Part shown: positions 25,291 through 33,058 of the stretch, piece after piece
Position numbering within the stretch: position 1 is the stretch's first letter
Layout: every line of letters begins with the position of its first letter
Translations under genes and position numbers: made by a program
Notes under the pieces: generated by a model
Told to the model about the DNA's origin: nothing
Seen by the model: only the letters and a program-made list of their open reading frames with translations
Databases searched by the model: none
From: Plesiocystis pacifica SIR-1
GTDB taxonomy: Bacteria; Myxococcota_A; Polyangia; Nannocystales; Nannocystaceae
Direction of reading: 5' to 3'
NCBI RefSeq assembly: GCF_000170895.1
Contig: NZ_ABCS01000067.1
Span: 1 to 55,637 of the forward strand
Length of the DNA: 55,637 nucleotides

Positions 25291-26586
25291 CTAAGCCATC
25301 AGCCCCGCGAGGGGTCCCGCGCCAAATGAAGCCTGACCGAAGGTGTCGTTGCTCAGGCCCATGGCCTGACACAGCGACACCATCAGCTTGTTGTGGGGTT
25401 CGCCGTCGAAGCTGAGGTACTGCCCCGTGGTGAAGCAGCCGCCCCCGCCCCCCGCGAGCACGAAGGGCACGTCGGTGCACACGTGCTGGCGGGAGTCGCC
25501 CATCTCCTTGGCCCACAGGACCACCGAGTTGTCGAGCATCGTGCCCTCGCCCTCGGGCTCGGGCAGGGCCGCGAGCTGCTCGAGGAGGTAGGCGAACTGC
25601 TCGGCGCTCCACCGCTCGCAGGCGGCGAAGTGGGCGACCCCGGCGGGGTTGCTGTCGTCGATGTGCGAGAGCGAGTGGTGGCCCTCGTTGACCCCGTCGA
25701 CCCAGGAGAACACCGACTGGCTGACGGTGTGCGACAGCTGGATCGTCGCCACGTTGGTCAGGCCGCAAGACAGGCCGATCACGGCCAGATCGATCTGGGC
25801 CTTGGTGATGTCCGGGATCTGGGTGTCGGAGAACAGGTTGCCGATGACCGGGGCCAGCGGCGGCTCGCCGCAGCTGCCCGAGGCCTGCAGCCCCTGCTCG
25901 ACGGTCGCCAGCGCCTCGAGGTGCGCGTCGAGCTTGTGCCGCTCCTCGCTGCCCAGCTCCTGGCGCAGGGAGTGGGTCTCCTCCGTGACCAGGTCGACCA
26001 CCCGCTGACGGCGCTCGCGGAGCTTGGCCGCCTCCTCCTCGCCGCCGAGCAGATCGCCGAACATGCGGTCGTAGACGTTGAGCGGGCTGTCGTCCGGGGT
26101 CACGAACTGCCCGGGCGCGCTGTAGCACATCCGGGTCTGGTTCGAGCCGCCCCAGGCGCTGGTCTGGATGCCCAGCTCGAGGGACTTGAACTTGGTCGAG
26201 GTGTCGAGCTGCGAGGCGATGAACTGGTCGACGGACGCGCCCCCGCCGACCGAGCCCGCGTCGCCCTTGCAGGTCAGCATCGCCTCCATGCCGCCCTCAT
26301 GGTTGTCGGCCTGGAAGAAGTTCAGCCCGTCCATGACGATCAAGTTGTCCTGGTGGGGCGCCAGGGGCTCGAGGATGCTCCCGGCCGGGAAGGAGAAGTC
26401 CGTCCCCCCGCCCGTCGGCCGCCAGTGCGAGTGCACGATGCCGTCGGGCGAGAAGAATATGACCAGGCGCTTGGCCACGCCATCGGCGGCGCGAGCCCGC
26501 CGGGTCCGGGCCAGGTTGACGAAGGGCGCGGCGACGAGCCCTGCTCCTGCGAGCTTCAAGAAGTGACGACGGCGTACGGTGTGCAT
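25291..26586 (-). CDS. DUF1552 domain protein with Tat signal
   Basis: A 431-residue protein starting RRRHFLKLAGAGLVAAP, a twin-arginine signal, so it is exported folded. The rest is typical DUF1552: FFSPDGIVHSHWRP near the start, GMEAMLTCKGDA, DRMFGDLLGG and the C-terminal VLAGGGGGCF region. The family is related to the DUF1501/sulfatase-like alkaline-phosphatase superfamily, but no activity is established. Start ATG at 26586; the stop lies 16 bases before the DUF1592 start. The stretch 26587-26731 to its right holds no gene and should contain the promoter of this three-gene unit. Confidence 0.88.
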   Translation of the reverse strand: MHTVRRRHFLKLAGAGLVAAPFVNLARTRRARAADGVAKRLVIFFSPDGIVHSHWRPTGGGTDFSFPAGSILEPLAPHQDNLIVMDGLNFFQADNHEGGMEAMLTCKGDAGSVGGGASVDQFIASQLDTSTKFKSLELGIQTSAWGGSNQTRMCYSAPGQFVTPDDSPLNVYDRMFGDLLGGEEEAAKLRERRQRVVDLVTEETHSLRQELGSEERHKLDAHLEALATVEQGLQASGSCGEPPLAPVIGNLFSDTQIPDITKAQIDLAVIGLSCGLTNVATIQLSHTVSQSVFSWVDGVNEGHHSLSHIDDSNPAGVAHFAACERWSAEQFAYLLEQLAALPEPEGEGTMLDNSVVLWAKEMGDSRQHVCTDVPFVLAGGGGGCFTTGQYLSFDGEPHNKLMVSLCQAMGLSNDTFGQASFGAGPLAGLMA

Positions 26587-26731
26587 GGTTCACGCTCGAG
26601 CCTCGCTGAGGGACGAGGCGCGGCTACGTCAGCCGAGCAAGGGAGCTCGGCCTGACATTGGGTGCTCACGGTTGGGGTTTGACGGACCTCAGCTCCAGCG
26701 CGAGCGGGCTGGGGTAGAGGCGGTGGTGGCG

Positions 26732-27628
26732 TCAATCACAAGCAGGAAACTGGGAGCCGCCGACGACGGGGTCGCCGAGCTGCAGGGGGATGTCGACGTC
26801 CGTGATCACGTGGCCGTGGATGTCGGTCACCCGGAAGGTGAAGGGGCCGGTGCCGAAGCCGTCGGGATCGACGAAGAAGTTGTAGCCTTCGCGCGGGACG
26901 GCCTTGAAGTTCCCGCCGCCGGTGTCGTACTCGAACTTGGCGATGGGGTTGCGGTGGTTGCGGACCAGGACCCCGGTCCACCACTGGCTGCTGCCTTCTT
27001 TAAAGCTGTAGGCGATCGTGCCGGGGTCGTCGCAGGAGATGAGTTCCCAGGTGATCGGGATGATGCCGTCGATGATCTCGCCGATCTGCTCGAAGGCGGG
27101 CGGGTTGAGGTCGATGTGGCCCTCGTAGCAGATCGGGTTGGTGGCGATCGGGCACTGATCGACGATCTGGATGTCGACGCTGCCCTTGGGCCCGGTGACC
27201 CGCGCGCAAGCGCCACACATCGCCGCGTCGGCGTACTGGGCCGTGTTCAACGCGCCGTAGAACTGGGGCAGCGTTCCCGTGGGGTAGCTGCAGTTGACCA
27301 GGTCGGTGGCCAGCTCGTACCAGGTGGCCTGGCCCTCGAAGACCTGCGCAGGTCCGCACGAGCCCTGTCCGCCGCTGGTCTCGGACGCCGTGTCCCCCGA
27401 GCTCGCCTCGCCGCTAGTCTCGCCGGAGCTCTCGCCAGACCCCGACTCGCCGCTCGACGCTTCGCCCTCGGAGCTCTCCCCCGCGGTCGTCGTGTCGGCC
27501 TCGTCCCCCGTGTCCGGAAAGCCGAGGGTCGCCCCGCCCGTCGAGCCCTCCTCGCTCGGCTCCTCGGCGCACCCAAACAGGGACACCAGGGTCAGCGAGA
27601 GCAGGGCGATGCTACGAGCAGGAGACAT
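26732..27628 (-). CDS. Bacterial expansin, stalked lipoprotein
   Basis: A 298-residue protein. Lipobox SLFGC (Cys20), then about 70 residues of Ser/Gly/Glu stalk, then both expansin domains. D1 (about 95-200) is the six-stranded double-psi barrel with GQATWYELATDLVNCSYP, MCGACARVTGP and the conserved Asp157 in QIVDQCP. D2 (about 208-298) is the CBM63 sandwich with SSQWWTGVLVRNH and TGPFTFRVTD. Expansins loosen cellulose without hydrolysis, which fits the cellulases 20 kb away. Surface anchoring by lipid and stalk is unusual; most are secreted free. The ATG at 27628 is preferred to a GTG five codons upstream. It is divergent from the propeller gene. Confidence 0.9.
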   Translation of the reverse strand: MSPARSIALLSLTLVSLFGCAEEPSEEGSTGGATLGFPDTGDEADTTTAGESSEGEASSGESGSGESSGETSGEASSGDTASETSGGQGSCGPAQVFEGQATWYELATDLVNCSYPTGTLPQFYGALNTAQYADAAMCGACARVTGPKGSVDIQIVDQCPIATNPICYEGHIDLNPPAFEQIGEIIDGIIPITWELISCDDPGTIAYSFKEGSSQWWTGVLVRNHRNPIAKFEYDTGGGNFKAVPREGYNFFVDPDGFGTGPFTFRVTDIHGHVITDVDIPLQLGDPVVGGSQFPACD

Positions 27629-27741
27629 GAGAACGAGAGGCACACGCCTTGTGTATCAGTGCTGTGCACCCGGCTTCGACGAGTGGATGAAAGTTTCCCG
27701 ATATTGAAAAAAATCGTCCATTCAGACACTCGGGGACCCAC

Positions 27742-29109
27742 GTGGTCCACATGCGAGGGTTGTCCCCATCGTCCTGCCTGATCCCCATCTGTTGTGTCAC
27801 CGCGCTCACGCTGAGTGCATGTGGAGACGACGGCTCGAGCAACCCCTTCGTGACCACCGAGGGCAGCGCGACCCTCACCACGACCGGCAACGATGACGAG
27901 GCCGGCGACACCCTCGGCACCGAGTCTGGAACGACGGGGCCCAAGCTCGACATGTCGGCGGAGGAGTCCGGGGCGGAGGGCAACCCCTGCGCCGAGACCA
28001 CGGGCGGCGGCGGGCTGGCCGAGATCGCGTTCAGCAACATCTGGATCGCCAACTCCCCCGAGGGCACGGTGTCCCGCGTCGACACCGTGACCGGCGAGCA
28101 CGTCGGCCGCTACGCCACGGGCCCGAACAACGCCAGCGATCCCTCCCGGACCACGGTCAACCTCCAGGGCGACGTCGCCGTGCTCAACCGCCAGGGCTCG
28201 GTGATCAAGATCGCCGCCGAAGAGGATCGCTGCGTCGACCTCAACGACGACGGCATCATCCAGACCTCGACCAACGACACGGCCCTGGGCTGGGGCGTCG
28301 ACGAGTGCATCGTGTGGGAGGTGCCCCTGCACCCCGGCGCGCGCGCGGCCGCGTGGGACTCGGGCAGCGACCCCGAGTCGGAGGACTGCGAGGGCATCCC
28401 GAGCCTGTGGGTCTCGGCCCTCGACGCCCAGAACACCATCCACGTGTGGCGCCTGGCCGGGACCGACGGCGCCGAAGAGGGCCACGCGACCATGCCCAAC
28501 TGGGCCGGCGCGCAAGAGTGGGGCGGCCTCTACGGCGGCGCCGTCGACAAGGGCCGCAACTTCTGGGCGATCGGCAAGGACGACCCCGCGCTGTTCCGCA
28601 CCGACTTCGACACCATGGAGATCACCCGCTACGACGCGCCCCAGGGCGTCGGCCGGCTCTACGGCATCGCCATGGACAAGGACGGCAACCCCTACGCGAC
28701 GGCGGAGTTCGACAACCGCCTGCTCCGCTTCAACGCCGACAGCGAGACCTGGGAAGACCTCGCCACGATCCAGGGCACGCTCCGGGGCCTCGCCGTCGAC
28801 GGCCTCGGCGACGCCTGGGTCGCGACCAACGGCAACTGCGGCCTGGCCCACTACCACCTCGCCGACGGCACCGTCGACACCATCACGCTGCCCGAGTGCA
28901 ACATCCCCGTCGGCGTGTCCATCGACGTCGACGGCTTCGTGTGGGTCGTCGACCAGTGGGCCGGCGCGCCGCCCTTTGGCCGGGCCCACAAGCTCGACCC
29001 CCTCGACTACACCGTGGAGTTCACGGTCATGGGCTTCGACACGCCCTACACCTACTCCGACATGACCGGGGCCGGGCTCGATCTGGTCTCCTACCCCCCC
29101 GTGGGCTGA
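27742..29109 (+). CDS. Beta-propeller (NHL/virginiamycin lyase-like) lipoprotein, paralog 1
   Basis: A 455-residue lipoprotein: LTLSACGDD lipobox, a Thr/Gly/Glu linker, then repeated blades such as FSNIWIANSPEGTVSRVDT, GRLYGIAMDKDGNPYAT, LRGLAVDGLGDAWVATN and VGVSIDVDGFVWVVDQ. It ends PYTYSDMTGAGLDLVSYPPVG. The protein at 44631-46103 shares the same order of blades and nearly the same ends, so they are paralogs. A ligand-binding or scaffold role is likely. No catalytic site is seen. The start could be the GTG at 27742 (GGGGA five bases ahead) or the ATG three codons later. The 113-base gap to the divergent expansin gene has an A-rich tract. Confidence 0.8.
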   Translation: MVHMRGLSPSSCLIPICCVTALTLSACGDDGSSNPFVTTEGSATLTTTGNDDEAGDTLGTESGTTGPKLDMSAEESGAEGNPCAETTGGGGLAEIAFSNIWIANSPEGTVSRVDTVTGEHVGRYATGPNNASDPSRTTVNLQGDVAVLNRQGSVIKIAAEEDRCVDLNDDGIIQTSTNDTALGWGVDECIVWEVPLHPGARAAAWDSGSDPESEDCEGIPSLWVSALDAQNTIHVWRLAGTDGAEEGHATMPNWAGAQEWGGLYGGAVDKGRNFWAIGKDDPALFRTDFDTMEITRYDAPQGVGRLYGIAMDKDGNPYATAEFDNRLLRFNADSETWEDLATIQGTLRGLAVDGLGDAWVATNGNCGLAHYHLADGTVDTITLPECNIPVGVSIDVDGFVWVVDQWAGAPPFGRAHKLDPLDYTVEFTVMGFDTPYTYSDMTGAGLDLVSYPPVG

Positions 29110-29187
29110 TACACGGCTCTCCTCGACCATCGAGCGACCCGCTTGACCGCCCCCGAGCGGCTCCGGATACTCGATTGGTCGAGTTGA

Positions 29188-30273
29188 ATGCTCAGCCTCC
29201 TGCTCAGCACCTTGGTCCTGGGCCCCGCCCCCGAGCCCGCGCCCGCCGAGACCCAGCCCGAGACTCCCGGTGAGCCCGCCGAGCTCTCGGCCGTGGAGGA
29301 CATTGCCTTCGCCCTCGTCGGCGAGTGGCCGGGGCTCGAGCCCGCCCAGCTCGAGCCGGTGCTGGCCTCGAACCTCGTCGACCTCGGCATCGAGATCGAG
29401 GTCACGACCCGGCCCGCCGGGAACGTGTTCGTGCAGCTCGACTGGGCCCGGACCCTCGGGGCGCAGCGCCGCGGCCGGGCGGTGTTCTGGCTGGTCCGCC
29501 GAGACCCCGAGACCGTGCAGCTGTTCGTGCTGCCTCCGGGGACCGACCTCGGCTACGTCCGCGACATCGCCTTCGCCGGCGGCCCCGACGAGCTCGCCGA
29601 GCTGCTCGCGGTCATCGTCCGCGGGGCCGCCGAGTCGCTCCAGGCCGGACCGCCCAGCGGGATGCGCGGAGTCGAACCACAGCCCGATCCCGATCCGCCG
29701 CCGGACCCGGACCCCGATCCCGACCCGCCGGTCCTCCCGCCCGTCGACCCCGGCCCCTGGGTTCACGTGTCGGTGAGCTACCTCGGCGCGAGCTTGTCCT
29801 CGAACGCGCCCTGGCAACACGGCGCGGCCGTGGACGTCGGCCTGCGCCTGCGCTCTCGCCTCGACGTGGGGCTGACCGCCGGGTGGGGCACGGGCCTCGC
29901 CCGCGACGCGCTCAGCCCCCTCCAGCTGCACCGCGTGCCCATCGGGCTGACCCTCGGCTACGCCTTCGATCCCGACCGACGGGTCTCCGGGCGGATCCTC
30001 GCCACGGGCGTGGTCGAGGCCGTGAGCTGGCAACCCACGGACGCGAGCGACCTGGAGCTCGCGGGCGGCACCGACCTACGCGTCGGCCTCGGGGTGCGCG
30101 GTGACCTCGTCATCAAGCTCCACGCAGGCCTCGGCCTGCTGCTCGGCGGCAGCGTCGTGGGCTGGCTACGCAACGTCCGCGTCGACGTCGACGAGTCGGG
30201 CGAGCTGCGAACCGTCCTCGGGCCTGCGCCCGTGGGTGGAGAGCTGCGCGCGGGCCTCGAGTACGCCTTCTGA
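29188..30273 (+). CDS. Outer-membrane protein with C-terminal beta-barrel-like region
   Basis: A 361-residue protein. A short signal (LLLSTLVLGPAPE) precedes a folded periplasmic-type domain of about 130 residues, then a repetitive PDPDPPPDPDPDPDPP linker (about 167-185). The last 170 residues are alternating hydrophobic strands ending in an aromatic residue (GLEYAF), as in outer-membrane barrels. I recognise no defined family. It is 78 bases downstream of the propeller gene on the same strand. A small TGCAGG/CCTGCA hairpin lies just after the stop (30285-30301). Confidence 0.65.
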   Translation: MLSLLLSTLVLGPAPEPAPAETQPETPGEPAELSAVEDIAFALVGEWPGLEPAQLEPVLASNLVDLGIEIEVTTRPAGNVFVQLDWARTLGAQRRGRAVFWLVRRDPETVQLFVLPPGTDLGYVRDIAFAGGPDELAELLAVIVRGAAESLQAGPPSGMRGVEPQPDPDPPPDPDPDPDPPVLPPVDPGPWVHVSVSYLGASLSSNAPWQHGAAVDVGLRLRSRLDVGLTAGWGTGLARDALSPLQLHRVPIGLTLGYAFDPDRRVSGRILATGVVEAVSWQPTDASDLELAGGTDLRVGLGVRGDLVIKLHAGLGLLLGGSVVGWLRNVRVDVDESGELRTVLGPAPVGGELRAGLEYAF

Positions 30274-30330
30274 TCTGACACCACTGCAGGAATTGCCTGC
30301 ACTCCTGGATGGGTGCAGAAGCTGCCCGCT

Positions 30331-30954
30331 TCACTCGCCGGGCATGCAAGCCATGCAGCAGCCGAACTGAATGGTCTGCCCTTCGAGCACGACGACGTTG
30401 CTCGCCGCGGCCGTACCCGTGAAGCTCCAGTCCGTCGGAGAGAGCTCCTCGAACTCGGTGTTCCAGCAGTTGTTCATCTCGCCGCCGAAGCGAAGATCGC
30501 GGGTCCAGACCAGGTTTTCCGTGGACTCATTGGTCAGGTAGACGTACCTGCACGCTCCGTCTTCCCAATCATTCATCGGGGCAAACTCGACGGTGATGCC
30601 TTCGGTCCCGCCCAGGTCGACGATCTCGCAAGGCTCGGGTACGGGACCGCCCGTATCTTCGCTGCCGTCGGTCTCCGTATCCATGGACTCGGAGGACTCG
30701 GTGCCCGTGTCGGTCTCCGTCGACTCGGTCTCCGTCGACTCGGTCTCCGTCGACTCGGTCTCCGTCGAGCCCGAGTCCGTCGAGCCCGTCTCGGTCTCCG
30801 TCGAGTCCGAGTCGCTCTCGTCTCCCCAGGCCTCGGTCGCCGCGTCCTGTGCGCCTTCGTCCCCCGCGTCGACCTGCCCAAGTTGATGCACTTGCACACA
30901 ACCGACCCCCAACCCACACGCGACCGCTGCAAAAAGGAAGCGCACGTCAACCAC
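30331..30954 (-). CDS. Stalked lipoprotein with STETE repeats
   Basis: A 207-residue protein with signal VVDVRFLFAAVACGLGVGC (lipobox), an acidic stalk built of repeated STETE units, and a C-terminal domain of about 100 residues with four Cys. WSFTGTAAASNVVVLEGQTI and FGCCMACMPGE resemble the end of the CBM2-like domain of the DUF1592 protein (asparagine-rich strands, QTIQFGCC versus TTSFGYC), so a carbohydrate-binding domain is possible. The GTG at 30954 is chosen because the signal peptide begins there. The ORF extends on upstream to 31317 in antisense to the next gene. Convergent with the barrel gene, divergent from the FecR-like gene. Confidence 0.68.
   Translation of the reverse strand: MVDVRFLFAAVACGLGVGCVQVHQLGQVDAGDEGAQDAATEAWGDESDSDSTETETGSTDSGSTETESTETESTETESTETDTGTESSESMDTETDGSEDTGGPVPEPCEIVDLGGTEGITVEFAPMNDWEDGACRYVYLTNESTENLVWTRDLRFGGEMNNCWNTEFEELSPTDWSFTGTAAASNVVVLEGQTIQFGCCMACMPGE
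30721..30765. repeat. 15-base coding tandem repeat (three perfect units)
   Basis: CGACTCGGTCTCCGT is repeated three times perfectly at 30721-30765, with degenerate units on both sides. It encodes the Ser-Thr-Glu-Thr-Glu stalk of the minus-strand lipoprotein. Unit length is a multiple of three, so changes in copy number would lengthen or shorten the stalk without changing the frame. Confidence 0.9.
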
Positions 30955-31048
30955 GACTGGGGTAGTGTACCCCACTCGCGGAGGCGACTCCCACGCCTTC
31001 GTTTTTGTTCGTCCGTTTCGAGCCGCTGCCGACCACCTGCAATACGTG

Positions 31049-32203
31049 ATGTCCAGTGACGCGAACAACGGCGCTGCCGACGGGGTTGAAGAGGCCATTC
31101 TCGCCGCGCTTCGCCAATACCCCGAGCTGGAGGCGTCGCCCGCCGAGGACGACGAGGCGCTAATCTCGGCGGTTGTCACCGCCCACCTCGAGGGCTCGAG
31201 CGCGACGGCCCCCGAGCCTGCGCGCGTCATCCCGATGCGCTGGATCGCCGCCACGGGGCTGCTCGCGGCGGCGGCCGCCGCCGTCTTGTGGCTGGTCCCG
31301 TCGAACTCCGACGACACCGCGCGTCAGGCGACGGCGACCAATCAGACCGACACCAACGCACCCACCCAGGCCATGTGGGTGCTCGAACCCCAAGGTGCGC
31401 CCGCGCAGGGGATCGTCGTGTCCGAGTCCGTGGAGACCTGCGCCAAGCGGAGCGACGCCCGCGCCTGCCTCGAGCCGGGATCGCGCGCGAGCTTCCAGGA
31501 CGACGGCAACCTCGAGCTGCTCGCTGGGCGTGCCCGCGTCGAGGCCGAGGCTCCCATCGTCGTGATGCTCGCCGGCGTGCGCATCCAGGCGACCACCGCC
31601 GCGGCGGTGTTCGTCGCCAACTTGCGCATGGACACCGAGACCTGGACCGTGTCCGTGGAGAGCGGGACCGTCACGGTCTCCGACTCCAACGGCATGAAGC
31701 AGGTGCTCGAGGCTGGGGAGTCCGCCGGCAGCGAGAGCGCTGGCGTGCCCGCCCAGGTCGTCGACCCCGACGACGCGGCGCCCCCCGTCGACGCGGCCGC
31801 GCCCAGCTCCGATCCGAGCGTCGCCAAGGCCAAGCCCAAGTCGAGCAAGAGCGCCGACGAGCTCCTCGATCTGGCCCGCAGCCAACGGACGGCCAAGGAC
31901 TTCGCGGCCGCGGCCGCGACCTACGAAGAGCTGGTCCGCAGCTACCCCAGCTCCGCCAAGGCCCGATCGGCCCACGTGTCCGTCGCCCAGCTCTACCTCG
32001 GGCCGCTCGACAACCCGAGCAAGGCGATTCGCCACTTCGATCGCTACCTCAAGCGCGGGGGTCCCCTCGCCGAGGAGGCCCACTACGGCAAGATCCGGGC
32101 GCTCCGCAAGCAAGGTCAGACGGCCAAGGCCAAGACCGAGGCCGCGGCCTTCCTCGACGACTACCCGCAGAGCGCCTACGCCGACGCCGTGCGCGGGAAC
32201 TAA
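31049..32203 (+). CDS. FecR-like membrane regulator with TPR-like C-terminus
   Basis: A 384-residue protein. A cytoplasmic N-terminal helix region of about 60 residues (possible sigma-binding part) precedes one transmembrane segment (about 64-84), then a FecR-like domain with EPGSRASFQDDGNLELLAGR and VRIQATTAAAVFVANL (about 110-215). A Pro/Asp linker leads to TPR-type helices ending YPQSAYADAVRGN (about 270-384). This matches myxobacterial anti-sigma-like proteins. The probable partner is the ECF sigma factor encoded convergently at 32312. ATG at 31049 (an in-frame GTG precedes it directly). A strong terminator follows the stop. Confidence 0.82.
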   Translation: MSSDANNGAADGVEEAILAALRQYPELEASPAEDDEALISAVVTAHLEGSSATAPEPARVIPMRWIAATGLLAAAAAAVLWLVPSNSDDTARQATATNQTDTNAPTQAMWVLEPQGAPAQGIVVSESVETCAKRSDARACLEPGSRASFQDDGNLELLAGRARVEAEAPIVVMLAGVRIQATTAAAVFVANLRMDTETWTVSVESGTVTVSDSNGMKQVLEAGESAGSESAGVPAQVVDPDDAAPPVDAAAPSSDPSVAKAKPKSSKSADELLDLARSQRTAKDFAAAAATYEELVRSYPSSAKARSAHVSVAQLYLGPLDNPSKAIRHFDRYLKRGGPLAEEAHYGKIRALRKQGQTAKAKTEAAAFLDDYPQSAYADAVRGN

Positions 32204-32232
32204 AACCGGGGCCGCCCCCCCAAGCGAGCTTC

Positions 32233-32268
32233 GAGGCTGTGGATGTGTCCACGGCCTCTTTCATTTTC
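32233..32268 (+). terminator. Intrinsic terminator after the FecR-like gene
   Basis: An 11-bp stem GAGGCTGTGGA (32233-32243) with TCCACGGCCTC (32248-32258), one G-U pair, a TGTG loop, then TTTCATTTT (32259-32267). It lies 30 bases after the TAA stop and oriented to end transcription from the plus strand, before it enters the convergent sigma gene. Confidence 0.8.
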
Positions 32269-32311
32269 TGCCATCTTCTGCGACCCCCGCGGACCACCAA
32301 GCGTGCGAGGG

Positions 32312-32959
32312 CTACTCCGTTCGGCGAACGCCGAGCTTGAGATCGCGACGCACCAGCCGACACAGCTCCTGGTGCCCCTTTTGGATCCTCGACTTGACGG
32401 TCGGCACGGGCGCGCTGGTGATCTCGGCGATCTCCGGGATGGTGTGGCCCATGGCGAAGCGCAGCAACACGGCGACGCGCTGCACCTCGGACAGCTGGCC
32501 GAGGTACTCCTCGAGGGGCCGCGGCAGACGATCGAGGAGCTCGGTCTGCAGCAGGGTGCGGCGCTCTCGTTGCTCGCCGTCTTGGGCCTGCGCCTGGGCC
32601 TGCCTGCGCTCGCGGACCCGCTTTTGCTTGTTCATCCAGCGCAGGGTCGAGCGCGTCGCAATGCGCTGCGCCCAGGCCTCGAGGGGCCCCCGGCCCGCGT
32701 AGTTCGAGGCCGAGCTCAACAGGTCCATCAGCGAGATCTGGACGGCATCGTTCGCGTCATCGCTACGTCGCAGCAACCCTCGCGAGACACGACGGACCGT
32801 GGGCAAAAGACGACGCGCGAAGGTCTCGCACGCGCGCTTGTCCCCCTCGGCGACTGCGCGCGCGAGGGCCAAGTCATCGGCGTATGCGCTCGTGCTCGTC
32901 CTCCCACTGGACCCGTCCAGCGCGCGGTCCATGGGAATGGCATTTCCGCCAGACCCCAT
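32312..32959 (-). CDS. ECF-family RNA polymerase sigma-70 factor
   Basis: A 215-residue sigma factor with region 2 (ARAVAEGDKRACETFARRLL, DDANDAVQISLMDLL, RGPLEAWAQRIATRSTL) and region 4 (LSEVQRVAVLLRFAMGHTIP, EIAEITSAPVPTVKSRI) clearly recognisable. It directs polymerase to a target promoter set not visible here. It is convergent with the FecR/TPR protein, its likely cognate regulator. The start is uncertain: ATG at 32959 is used, while an ATG nine codons later (32932) is possible and neither has a good ribosome binding site. Confidence 0.87.
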   Translation of the reverse strand: MGSGGNAIPMDRALDGSSGRTSTSAYADDLALARAVAEGDKRACETFARRLLPTVRRVSRGLLRRSDDANDAVQISLMDLLSSASNYAGRGPLEAWAQRIATRSTLRWMNKQKRVRERRQAQAQAQDGEQRERRTLLQTELLDRLPRPLEEYLGQLSEVQRVAVLLRFAMGHTIPEIAEITSAPVPTVKSRIQKGHQELCRLVRRDLKLGVRRTE

Positions 32960-33058
32960 CGACGCGATCGTATCGGAGGCCCATGGCCTTGTCCACGACG
33001 GTGATCCCCCCGTTGGCTGTCGAGTTGGTCGCGTCAGCGCGCCCAACACCTAGGCTCG

